In this document: piece by piece, positions 1 through 8,053 of the stretch
Position numbering within the stretch: the first letter of the stretch is position 1
How the letters are laid out: the number at the start of each line of letters is the position of its first letter
Source: CAZHRC01 sp964533865
GTDB lineage: Bacteria > Bacillota > Clostridia > Tissierellales > Peptoniphilaceae
Direction of reading: 5' to 3'
DNA: 64,000 bases
Assembly (NCBI GenBank): GCA_964533865.1
Contig: CAZHRC010000010.1
Location: forward strand, 1-64,000
Notes under the pieces: generated by a model
What the model saw: the letters and a program-made list of their open reading frames with translations, nothing else
Database searches by the model: none
What the model was told of the DNA's origin: nothing
Translations under genes and position numbers: made by a program

Positions 1-57
1 ATCCTCCTCTTCTGTTAACTCATTTGTGTCTTTCTGATTAATATTATAACGTACCAT
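1..57 (-). CDS. 5' end of an unidentified gene, cut by the window edge
   Basis: An ATG at 57 opens a minus-strand frame that runs without a stop to base 1, giving 19 residues starting MVRYNINQKDTNE. It is rich in charged and polar residues, as a real N-terminus could be. It lies downstream of the terminator that ends the permease operon. No good Shine-Dalgarno sequence is visible; an in-frame TTG 12 bases upstream is an alternative start. Too short to assign a family. Confidence 0.3.
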   Translation of the reverse strand, partial: MVRYNINQKDTNELTEEED

Positions 58-146
58 TGTAAAAATCAAACCGAATCGTTGTTAATTACATTTAAAGTAT
101 AATTCATCTTAAATCACTCTTCCTTCAAAACTGACCTATAACCGAC

Positions 147-176
147 AAAAAAGCACGGGTGTATTTTCCCGCGCTT
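147..176 (-). terminator. Rho-independent terminator of the D-threonate-type operon
   Basis: On the minus strand a 9-bp stem (151-159 with 168-176, one G-U pair, 8-base loop) is followed by a run of six T. It sits about 20 bases past the end of the permease gene and would end the operon 4681 to 198. Confidence 0.75.
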
Positions 177-197
177 TTCATGATAATGTTTCGAAGA

Positions 198-1586
198 TTA
201 ACCAAAAATCGCATTCAAAATAAGTAAGGTCACTAACCCCACCGCCCACAAGATGGTCGTTGTCACTGACCATACTTTGATCTGTTCATCGACTTCCGAA
301 ATACCTAGCGTACGAGTCACTACGTGGAAGTAGCTGTCGTTGAAGTAGGAAAAGAACAAGGAGCCAATACAAGCGGCTAAACCGCCAAATACCGGGTTAA
401 CCCCTAGGGTAGCCAAAATAGGAGCCGTGATCGATGCCGAAGTAATCATAGCTACTGTACCCGACCCTTGAATAAAACGCATCAACGTTGCGATCACAAA
501 GGGCAAAAGGATGGCAGGAAGCGCCGTTTGTGCGATGATGTTTGCGATCTAAGTCCCCAATCCCGAATCGCTCATGACACGGCCGAGCGCTCCACCGCCA
601 CCGGTCACCAAAATGATGATGCCCGCATCGGCGATGCCAAGTTCCATCACTTTAATGGATTCTTTTCGGGTCATACTCGGCGTCAAACCAACGATGGCAA
701 TCAACAACCCTATGGCCACCGCTACAATCGGTTGACCCAGAAAGATGATTAGTTCAGCGGCTGTCCCTGTGACTCCTAGAACTTTTAAGACGTTGTTCAT
801 TAAAATCAAGACGATCGGTACGATGATCGGTGCAAAAGAGATGCCCGCCCCTGGAAGGGTTTCATCACCAAATGCTTCTGAAGCAATATCCACATCCACC
901 GGCGCTTCTGGTCGAACCCATTCTTGGTCCCCGTCACCTGGGAGTTGGTAGATCTTCTTTCCCATATATTTGCCATAGATAACCGCTGCAATGGTCATCG
1001 GCACGGCGATGACGATCCCCCATAGCATGAGGGTGCCGACGTTGACGTCAAATATCCCTGCGACACCTACCGGACCTGGCGTCGGTGGAACCAACGAGTG
1101 GGTGATAACCAAACCCGCCGCTAAGGAGATGCCTAGGGAGATAACGGATTTGCCAGTGGATTTTGAAAGGGCTTTTGCCAAAGGCGCCAAAATAACGAAT
1201 CCTGAGTCGCAAAAAATTGGAATCGACACGATAAAACCTGTAATCGCTAGAGCGATCTCCTCTTTTCCTTTTCCGAGCATTTTAAGAAAGGTTTTAGCCA
1301 TGGTTTTTGCTGAGCCGGAGGCTTCAAAAATCGAGCCCATCATTACCCCAAATCCAATGACTATCCCTATACTTCCAAGAGTGCCACCAAACCCGCCCGT
1401 GATGCTCTTTATAATGTCATCGTACGGAATACCTCCAATGACGCCGATGATGACGCAGGTAAGTACCAACGCCAAAAAAGTGTGGATTTTGGTCTTTAAA
1501 ATCATAATCACCAAAAGGATGATCCCGATGCCTAGAGCGATCATCATACGCTCAGGCGAAAGCATAATGTTGTTTACTGTTTCCAT
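198..1586 (-). pseudogene. GntP-family sugar-acid permease interrupted by an in-frame TAG
   Basis: A GntP-family (gluconate/sugar-acid:H+ symporter) membrane protein of about 462 residues with many hydrophobic segments. Reading from the ATG at 1586 (ribosome site AGGAG just upstream), the frame stops at a TAG at 549-551, directly after the GGGGALGRVMSDSGLG region. The same frame then continues open to 198 and encodes the family's C-terminal quarter (IANIIAQTALP, then an SGTVAMITSASI stretch). One base change in one codon therefore splits the gene. The product cut at residue 345 would lack the last transmembrane segments. Other genes here use TAG as a normal stop, so read-through is unlikely. 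It is the last gene of the operon, 8 bases after pdxA2. Substrate by context: D-threonate or D-erythronate. Confidence 0.85.
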
Positions 1587-1594
1587 TTATTCTC

Positions 1595-2599
1595 CTATAC
1601 TGTAGTCGTCGTAAAGTTCGGCGCGTATTTTGCCGCTAATTTTATCGCTTCGATCATGCTGACTGCAGAAGCGATGTTTTTGCCTGCAATGTCAAATGCC
1701 GTCCCATGGTCAACTGAAGTACGCAAGAAGGACATGGAGTTGGTGATCGATATGGTGCGTTCAAAGTCCAATGTTTTTGTGGCAATGTGACCTTGATCGT
1801 GGTAAAGGGAAAGGACTGCTGCGTATTTTCCATGGAGGGCCTGGTGGAACACCGAATCCGCTCCGATTGGGCCTTCGACGTCGTATCCGCGACGTTTGGC
1901 TTCTTCGACCGCCGGAATTACATGGTTCACTTCCTCATCTCCAAATAGACCGTGTTCCCCAGAGTGGGGGTTAAGTCCAGCGACGGCAATGGTTCCTGAA
2001 ACCCCTAAGCGCTTCATCGCAACCGTGACACGATCAATATAATCCAACAGGCGATCGTAGGTCACCGCATCGCAGGCTTTGCGCAAAGAAAGGTGTCTGG
2101 ACAGGAAAAACACTCTCAAGCTATGCACTTCAAACATGGTCAACGGATCTGCCACACCTGAAAGATCCGCTAAGATTTCCGTGTGACCGATGTAGGGAAC
2201 CTTACCTGCATGGAAGGATTCTTTGTTGATCGGTGTCGTGGCAATGGCATCTACTTGGCCAGCCATGGCCATATCAACCACTTCTTTAATGTACTCAAAC
2301 GCCGCTTTCCCACACATGGCGTTGACTTCGCCGAAGTGGAATGCGTCAATGTCGATGTTTTTCAGGTCTTTCATGTTGATGATACCTGGCTCGTAATTGC
2401 CTTCACGCGGATCGTCTACCACGTTGATCACACAGTCGAGGCCTGTGATTTCGATGGCTTGTTTTACCACGCCAGCATCGCCGACCAAGTAGGGGCGGCT
2501 AGTTTCAAACACTTCAGGATCTACAAAAGATTTGATGACGATTTCTGGTCCAATGCCCGCTGGATCGCCAAGGGATACGCCGATAATAGGTTTAGTCAT
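1595..2599 (-). CDS. pdxA2: PdxA2-like 4-phospho-D-threonate/erythronate dehydrogenase
   Basis: 334 residues, full length for the PdxA family of metal-dependent NAD(P) decarboxylating dehydrogenases. Visible motifs are GDPAGIGPE near the N-terminus, the metal/substrate region NPHSGEHGLFG around residue 210, and SLYHDQGH near residue 265. In vitamin B6 synthesis PdxA acts on 4-phosphohydroxy-threonine. The PdxA2 branch works with a DUF1537 kinase in D-threonate or D-erythronate breakdown, giving dihydroxyacetone phosphate and CO2. The neighbours (kinase, permease, DeoR regulator) favour that catabolic role, which is inference. Start chosen by an AAAGGAGAG site 6 bases before the ATG. The gene is intact, unlike its two partners. 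Confidence 0.88.
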   Translation of the reverse strand: MTKPIIGVSLGDPAGIGPEIVIKSFVDPEVFETSRPYLVGDAGVVKQAIEITGLDCVINVVDDPREGNYEPGIINMKDLKNIDIDAFHFGEVNAMCGKAAFEYIKEVVDMAMAGQVDAIATTPINKESFHAGKVPYIGHTEILADLSGVADPLTMFEVHSLRVFFLSRHLSLRKACDAVTYDRLLDYIDRVTVAMKRLGVSGTIAVAGLNPHSGEHGLFGDEEVNHVIPAVEEAKRRGYDVEGPIGADSVFHQALHGKYAAVLSLYHDQGHIATKTLDFERTISITNSMSFLRTSVDHGTAFDIAGKNIASAVSMIEAIKLAAKYAPNFTTTTV

Positions 2600-2616
2600 G
2601 ATTCTCTCCTTTTTTG

Positions 2617-3902
2617 TTATGCGCGTTCTCCGCGCAGTTGTTCCACACAGTAGCGCATGGTCGATGTGTCGCCTACCATGCCGCCTTTACTGATAATTCG
2701 CGTGCCGTCGAGTTTCCCGCCGATGATTCTACCGTAGGCTGCCAAGGGCACGATTTCAGAAATGATTTCCACTCCCACCGCATCCGTCGCCTCACACAAC
2801 GCTACGGTGATATCGCCTCCACTGATGAACAATCCCGAGAATTGCTCTCCCGAGTTGACGATTTCCATGGAGATGACCGCTAGTCCCTTTGATATTTTAC
2901 TCGAGGCCTCTTCGACGGACATGCCGTATTTTTCCCCAACCTCTTTGAGGTTCAATCGCACATCCCCATCGAGAGGAGATGAAGTCAACAATATCACTTC
3001 CTTGTTTTCCACATCCTCTAGTGCTGCCTCCACCGCCCGAACCACCTCTTGGGGACGTTGGTCTGGATCAATCAGCTTCAGCGCATCCACCTTCACCACA
3101 AAAGGTTTCAACGTTTTTCTCACTTCTTCCAACTGATCGACGGTAATGTCTGTCACCGATCCTACAGTCATCAGCACTCGAGATAGACGCACTTCTCGAT
3201 CCAGAGTCTCTCGGATCAGCGCCAGGGTAAACGGTCCAGGATCTACCGCTACAAAAGGCACTTCACTGCGCAACGTCGCATCGGCAATGTTCTTGATGTG
3301 ATCGTTTGTAAAGGCGTCAAAAATCACCATCTTCGTTCCGTTGATCTGTTCTTCTCGCAGTATCTGCTCAATATGGTCGACGCCCTTTTCCACATCTTCC
3401 AAATAGATCGTTTTCACCGAGCCCTGAAAGCCGTGACTCAACAATTCCGTCACATTCGACGAAAACACTGGCGCCTTAGTGTCGTGACCCGCATCGGAGT
3501 TGATCAACAATTTTCCATTGACCATCATCGTCCCTCCCACCACGACACGATTGGTGTCAGGATATGCCGGCACGGCGATCGCCATGCGCTCATCCCCTAG
3601 GACATCAAGCATCGCATTGGTCTCAGGCCCGAGATTTCCCCTCAACGTGGAATCCGTTCTCTTGTTATAAATATCCACTTGATCTGCCTTAAACTTAGTG
3701 ATCGCTTTGTAAACCGCATCGTATGCTTGTTGCGGTGTGGTGGCGCGGCTATTTGTCGCTGCGGCAAGGGCATCCATCCCCACAGGCAAGTCGCCTTCAA
3801 GATCCATGATACTCGCCGTCGTCAGCCCCGTCTTACGGATGAGCGAACATGTGGCGTTCGCGCTCCAGTTAGGTCATCAGCGATGACCACTACTCGATTC
3901 AT
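2617..3902 (-). pseudogene. dtnK: D-threonate/erythronate kinase (DUF1537) with an N-terminal frameshift
   Basis: Four-carbon acid sugar kinase of the DUF1537 family; the C-terminal nucleotide-binding part shows SGGDITVALC and GGKLDGTRIISKGGMVG. The natural start is the ATG at 3902, which overlaps the stop of the upstream regulator (ATGA) and follows AAAGGAGGG. It gives the correct N-terminus MNRVVVIADDLTGA. Near 3859-3862 the sequence reads GGAGCGCGAAC where GGAGCGAAC would keep the frame. This looks like a duplicated CG. The frame then ends at a TGA after 26 residues, while the rest of the gene (from about GANATCSLIRKTG) lies two bases out of phase. Either the gene is inactive or the assembly has an error here. 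A restart at the ATG at 3807 would lose the ADDLTGAN sugar-binding motif. Confidence 0.85.
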
Positions 3903-4681
3903 TCCATCCCTCCTTTAGTACTCATCACATGTACTCCCTTCTTCTTAAAACCTTGTCTATCGCCATCGCTCCATTTGATATCGGAGACGAGAACGTCAAA
4001 TTGATCCACATCTGCGAATCGGTAAAGACCGCTACGACCGAGTTTACTTTTATCCAACAGCAATACCGACTGGTCAGCTGAAGCCATCATCTGACGCTTC
4101 AACGCCACCTTTTCCTCTGTGGGGGTGTAGAGCAAATAATCCAAACTCATACCTGATGTTCCAATAAATGCCCGATCGCAGTGAACTTGCTTCAACAAAT
4201 CCGTCGCAAACATCCCTTCCGTACTTCCCACATCACGGGTAACATTTCCCCCGATCATAATCACTTCCACATCGGGAATGGTGAAGAGATAATAGGCGAT
4301 GACCAAGTCATTGGTCAACACGCGCACCCCTTTCATCCGCTTCGCTACAATCTGGCGCGCTACCTCCATGGTAGTGGTACCCGCGTCTAAGATAATGGAC
4401 ATCCCATTTTGCAACAAAGATACCGCCTCTTTCGCAATGTCGGTTTTAGATTCGTGATTTGCAATCGCTTTCTCCGTGTAACGTTCTTCCTGGGTGCTCG
4501 GTCGCCACAAACTCGCCCCACCGTGGGTCCTAAAAACTTTGCCTAGATTAGTCAACTTATCCAGATCACGGCGTATGGTGACCACACTGACTTCCAACGC
4601 TTCCGAAAGGGTTTTCACTTCGACTGTCCCCTCTTCTTCGATTCGCTCCAAAATCCATTCGAGTCGTTCTGCTGAGAGCAT
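3899..4681 (-). CDS. DeoR-family transcriptional repressor
   Basis: 260 residues, normal for the family. An N-terminal winged helix-turn-helix (residues about 1-57, with SVVTIRRDLDKL as recognition region) precedes a DeoR-type sensor domain with the sugar-phosphate-binding signature ILDAGTTTMEVA around residue 99. It is the first gene of the operon and overlaps the kinase start. A consensus promoter and four evenly spaced TGTTC boxes lie just upstream, so autoregulation and repression of the whole operon are likely. The inducer is probably a phosphorylated sugar acid from the pathway; this is inference from family and context. Confidence 0.88.
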   Translation of the reverse strand: MLSAERLEWILERIEEEGTVEVKTLSEALEVSVVTIRRDLDKLTNLGKVFRTHGGASLWRPSTQEERYTEKAIANHESKTDIAKEAVSLLQNGMSIILDAGTTTMEVARQIVAKRMKGVRVLTNDLVIAYYLFTIPDVEVIMIGGNVTRDVGSTEGMFATDLLKQVHCDRAFIGTSGMSLDYLLYTPTEEKVALKRQMMASADQSVLLLDKSKLGRSGLYRFADVDQFDVLVSDIKWSDGDRQGFKKKGVHVMSTKGGME

Positions 4682-4706
4682 AGGGCACCTCCTCGATTTT
4701 CTTTTA

Positions 4707-4741
4707 TGTTCCTTTGTGTTCTTATTTGTTCTTTCATGTTC
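4707..4741. promoter_or_regulatory. Four TGTTC boxes at exact 10-bp period, probable DeoR operator
   Basis: TGTTC occurs at 4707, 4717, 4727 and 4737, so the same base face repeats once per helix turn. The array covers the predicted transcription start and runs into the leader of the DeoR gene. Direct, helix-phased repeats are typical of DeoR-family operators. Binding here would block the promoter at 4742-4770. Confidence 0.6.
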
Positions 4742-4770
4742 ATCATACTCTGGTTTCGATAGAATGTCAA
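4742..4770 (-). promoter_or_regulatory. Sigma-A-type promoter of the DeoR/D-threonate operon
   Basis: On the minus strand TTGACA (4765-4770) is followed after exactly 17 bases by TATGAT (4742-4747). Transcription would start near 4735, inside the TGTTC array, leaving a leader of about 55 bases to the ATG at 4681. Confidence 0.8.
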
Positions 4771-4799
4771 GGTTTGAAAACGTTTGTTTCTGTAAGTTT

Positions 4800-5101
4800 A
4801 ATAGTTGTCAGTGACGCATTTTAAGCTAAATGAAACGGTCTTCATCCCGTCGGAAAAATTCAATCAGAAACGCACAATAACAAACAGAAAGACACGCCTT
4901 TTGCTAAAATCCTCGTGACATCTCCTGTCCGCAAAACGATGATGTCACGTTTATGAGATTCAAGGTTAGATGCCTCGTATAAGCCAATATCGTCGATAGA
5001 TGGCGAAAGCGTAGGCGACTTCCTGCGCCTACGCTAATCCTTTTGACCCGTATTCTGGCCCTTCGCCTTGTGACGGCAATATGGACTTTCTTTAACTTCC
5101 C
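4800..5101. other. Non-coding stretch with two inverted repeats
   Basis: No convincing gene is seen on either strand. It holds a 9-bp inverted repeat (CGTGACATC at 4914-4922, GATGTCACG at 4941-4949, 18-base spacer), which could be a protein-binding site or hairpin of unknown role. It also holds the stronger hairpin at 5008-5035, listed separately. Confidence 0.5.
5008..5035 (-). terminator. Hairpin after the fbp operon, probable terminator
   Basis: A perfect 10-bp stem (AGCGTAGGCG with CGCCTACGCT, 8-base loop) lies 67 bases beyond the end of the flavoprotein gene on the minus strand. Only three T follow, so termination may be weak. Confidence 0.45.
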
Positions 5102-5971
5102 TTAGTTATCGACTTTCAATTTCGCCAAGTATTTCACTGCTTCAAGAGCTGCCACTTGGCCCTCACCAGCAGACTTCATGTATTGATAGTGACCTCCTGT
5201 CACATCCCCTGCAGCGTATAGTCCAGGAATGTTGGTGGCCATGTTCCGATCGACGACCACTTTGCCATCAGCATTGGCCAAGCCTGGTACCAGTTGGGTC
5301 GGTCGCGAGGAGTTCTTAATCAAAAAGATCCCATCCGCTTCTAATGTATCCGTATCCAATACCAATTTACGCGCTTGAGTGTCGCCTTCGATCGCCTTCG
5401 GCTTGCCATAGTAGAGCTTGATCGTGTCTTTTAGCGTCGCCGTATCCACGCCCATGGGGACAAAGACGACTTCACCTGCAATCTCTTCAACAAAGTTGGC
5501 ATCTTCGACGGATTCTTCGTTGTAACCGACGATAACGACTTTCTTTCCTTTGTACAATGCCGCATCACAAGTAGCACAGTACCCAAGCCCTCTACCCAAA
5601 AATTCTTCCTCACCAGGGAGGGGTTTATCTTGTGCCCATCCCGTCGCGAGAACGACTGCGCTAGCTTCCCACATCGCGTTGTCACTATCCAAGAGAGCGA
5701 AGTAATCCCCCATAGCGTAAACGGTTTGAATGCGACGGTCAGTGGTTTCTATGGCCATATCCTCTAGATGAGCTCGAAAATCGGCAACGATCTCCACACC
5801 TGACACTCTCGGCAGGCCAAGATAATTTTCGATTTGAGGGGCTCGACTCACTTTGTCGCTGAGATTTTCAGGCCCAAATAACACCAATGTTTTATTTCGT
5901 ATTTTTGCATTGATCGCAGCACTGAGTCCAGCTGGGCCAGTGCCGATAATCGCGATATCGTATCTTTTCAC
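5102..5971 (-). CDS. Thioredoxin-reductase-like flavoprotein without NADPH motifs
   Basis: 289 residues, close to TrxB length. The FAD site GTGPAG (about residues 10-15), the redox pair in YCATCD (about residues 133-138) and the C-terminal FAD motif GLYAAGDV are all present. The second nucleotide site is not normal: where TrxB has GGGDSA this protein has GYNEES, and the HRR motif that holds the NADPH phosphate is replaced by VFVPMG. This pattern matches the clostridial ferredoxin-dependent flavin thioredoxin reductases, which take electrons from reduced ferredoxin. That assignment is inference from motif loss. It is 11 bases downstream of fbp and likely cotranscribed. No thioredoxin gene is adjacent. 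Confidence 0.75.
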   Translation of the reverse strand: MKRYDIAIIGTGPAGLSAAINAKIRNKTLVLFGPENLSDKVSRAPQIENYLGLPRVSGVEIVADFRAHLEDMAIETTDRRIQTVYAMGDYFALLDSDNAMWEASAVVLATGWAQDKPLPGEEEFLGRGLGYCATCDAALYKGKKVVIVGYNEESVEDANFVEEIAGEVVFVPMGVDTATLKDTIKLYYGKPKAIEGDTQARKLVLDTDTLEADGIFLIKNSSRPTQLVPGLANADGKVVVDRNMATNIPGLYAAGDVTGGHYQYMKSAGEGQVAALEAVKYLAKLKVDN

Positions 5972-5982
5972 AAGTTCTCCTC

Positions 5983-7941
5983 TTAGTTTCTTCGACTACT
6001 GTTTTCTTTGATTTCGCCAAGTTTATATGCATTTAACAAAGCGGTCAGATCTTCTATTTCCTCTTCGAGTTTTTTCCCTTTATCCGTATCCGATACCATC
6101 AACCGCTCTTTCAACTCCTCGGTGATATGAAGCTCCGGCGTGTAGCCGCCAATATCCGTCTCGATCTTTTGATAGGCGGTGTGTTCGGCGATGGCGTAGT
6201 GGTGAGAGTTGAAGATTAAAGTGTAGCCAGCAATCCCCGTGCTTTTTTGATAGGCTTTTGCAATGCCGCCATCGATGACGTAGAGCTTACCATTTCCTTT
6301 CACCGGCGTTTCCCCGTCTTTTTGTTTCACCGGCACGTGACCGTTGATGATATGGGAAGATTTCGGATCGAGACCAAACTCTTCAAAAATATCATCACAG
6401 GTTTCTTCTTTTTCAATGAGTTTGAAATAGGGGTTATACACTTCTTTTCTCATTTTCTTGTCGGCGATAAAATAAGATTCGAAAGTGGCCATTCGACTTT
6501 TGCCAAACATGGGCGATATAGGCCCTAACCACAAATACCACATCCAATCGCACCCGTCCTTCTTCTTTCGACTTCCCTCTCGAGCAAAATACGCGTTGCG
6601 ACAAATGGTATCAAAATGATCCATCATCATTTTTCCACTCACTTCTTCTCCATCGATCATCAAGGTTTGGAAGGTACCGTCGGCATTCATCGGCAAGCAT
6701 CCGTGATAAAGCAAGTTGGAATTGACGATTTTATAGGTGCCACCCTTGGAATAGAGGTAGCGCATATGGCGATTGAGCCTCCCGCTGTGCTTAAAAGAGA
6801 AGGTTAAGGATCGCATCATCTCCTCTTCTTCTAAGGTTAATGCCAAAGGATCGATGGGGTCTACCGTCGGGAAAAAGGTGTCGGTCATAGGATAGCGCAC
6901 CTCATCTACAATGTACTCCATCGTTTCCCAGTCGATTTTTCGGAAAACATTGCGATCTTCCATGCCCCATTCCGGGTTTCTCTCGATCAGTTGACCTTCC
7001 AACTTAAACTGAACCACCGTTATCGCTTTGTGCATTTTGGCCGACAATTCCTCGGGGACGTGATCGTACTCGCTTTCGTCGTAGATGCGCGGCATAAATT
7101 TTTCCCCGTCATCATTAGCGTAGACTTCAGCTGCCATACTGGAGAGGGCACGGAGATTGATGCCGTAACCATCCTCCATCAGGTCGTAGTTGTTGTAGCG
7201 AATCCCAACACGCACCACATTGGCGATGAGCGCTTCTGATCCTGCAGCTGCACCCATCCAAGCGATGTCGTGATTGCCCCACTGGATGTCCACGTTGGAT
7301 TGCTCCATCAGAGCATCCATGATCAGATCCGGCCTTGGCCCTCGATCGTAAATGTCTCCAATAATGTGTAAACTATCGACAGATATGCTCTTAATCGCAT
7401 TTGAAATGGCGATAATAAAACTCTCTGTCGCATCGGTCTCGATAATCGAGGCGATGATTTGGTTATAATAATCTTTTTTGTTGAATTCTTCCGAATCTAC
7501 GTTCATTAGCTCATCGATAATATAAGCGTAAGCTTCCGGTAGTTGGGTGCGCACTTTGGATCGGGAGTACTTAGACGCTACTTTTTTTGCCAACTCTACC
7601 AAACGGTACACGTTTTTCCTCTGCCATTCTACATCGTAAGCTTCGTTTCTCTTCACTAGGGTGATGACCTCTTCTGGATCGTACACCAAGTTAGCCAACC
7701 GATTTTGGTCTTCCTCGGACAGCCTTCCATCAAAGATTCCCGTGATTTTCGATCGAATGTTGCCTGACGCCGATCTGAGCAAGTGAATAAACGCCTCGTG
7801 TTCCCCGTGTAAGTCGCTAAAAAAGTATTCCGTTCCCTTGGGCAGATTCATTTTTGCCCGTAGATTAATAATTTCGCTGGCGCAACTTTTGCGAGTGGGA
7901 TAGGTCTTCGCTAGAAGTTTTAAATATTTCTCCTTATTCAC
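5983..7941 (-). CDS. fbp: Class III fructose-1,6-bisphosphatase
   Basis: About 652 residues, the size of the Firmicute class III enzyme, which hydrolyses fructose 1,6-bisphosphate to fructose 6-phosphate in gluconeogenesis. It carries calcineurin-like metal motifs: SDLHGE, GDIYDRGPRPD, GNHDIAWMGAA and a late NGHVPVK. The start is placed at the GTG at 7941 because GGAGGTG lies at ideal spacing before it. An ATG at 7968 would add nine residues but has no ribosome site. It is followed after 11 bases by the ferredoxin-type thioredoxin reductase. A perfect inverted repeat lies just upstream. Confidence 0.92.
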   Translation of the reverse strand: MNKEKYLKLLAKTYPTRKSCASEIINLRAKMNLPKGTEYFFSDLHGEHEAFIHLLRSASGNIRSKITGIFDGRLSEEDQNRLANLVYDPEEVITLVKRNEAYDVEWQRKNVYRLVELAKKVASKYSRSKVRTQLPEAYAYIIDELMNVDSEEFNKKDYYNQIIASIIETDATESFIIAISNAIKSISVDSLHIIGDIYDRGPRPDLIMDALMEQSNVDIQWGNHDIAWMGAAAGSEALIANVVRVGIRYNNYDLMEDGYGINLRALSSMAAEVYANDDGEKFMPRIYDESEYDHVPEELSAKMHKAITVVQFKLEGQLIERNPEWGMEDRNVFRKIDWETMEYIVDEVRYPMTDTFFPTVDPIDPLALTLEEEEMMRSLTFSFKHSGRLNRHMRYLYSKGGTYKIVNSNLLYHGCLPMNADGTFQTLMIDGEEVSGKMMMDHFDTICRNAYFAREGSRKKKDGCDWMWYLWLGPISPMFGKSRMATFESYFIADKKMRKEVYNPYFKLIEKEETCDDIFEEFGLDPKSSHIINGHVPVKQKDGETPVKGNGKLYVIDGGIAKAYQKSTGIAGYTLIFNSHHYAIAEHTAYQKIETDIGGYTPELHITEELKERLMVSDTDKGKKLEEEIEDLTALLNAYKLGEIKENSSRRN

Positions 7942-7971
7942 AAGTTCCACCTCCATTTTTCTATTCATACC

Positions 7972-7993
7972 CTATTTATCGCCAAATAAATAG
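7972..7993. promoter_or_regulatory. Perfect 8-bp inverted repeat upstream of fbp
   Basis: CTATTTAT (7972-7979) and ATAAATAG (7986-7993) are separated by six bases. The AT-rich dyad lies between the ilvB terminator and the fbp start, where a repressor site would be expected. No clear -35/-10 pair is visible in this short gap. Function unknown. Confidence 0.4.
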
Positions 7994-8006
7994 AAAGAAC
8001 AGGGCG

Positions 8007-8048
8007 AAAAAAAAGAAAGCGACCGTCAGGTCTCCCTTTCAGTCGCTT
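8007..8048 (-). terminator. Rho-independent terminator of the ilv operon
   Basis: Minus-strand stem AAGCGAC/GTCGCTT (8042-8048 with 8017-8023) followed by TTTC and eight T. It begins 5 bases after the ilvB stop. Confidence 0.85.
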
Positions 8049-8053
8049 AGCTG

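Noticed and set aside
991..1605. Long plus-strand frame opposite the GntP gene
   Set aside because: It is antisense to clear membrane-protein coding sequence, has no ribosome site and no family resemblance.
4775..4788. Possible CcpA (cre) site TGAAAACGTTTGTT
   Set aside because: The first ten positions fit, but the closing W-C-A of the consensus is absent, so I do not list it as a feature.
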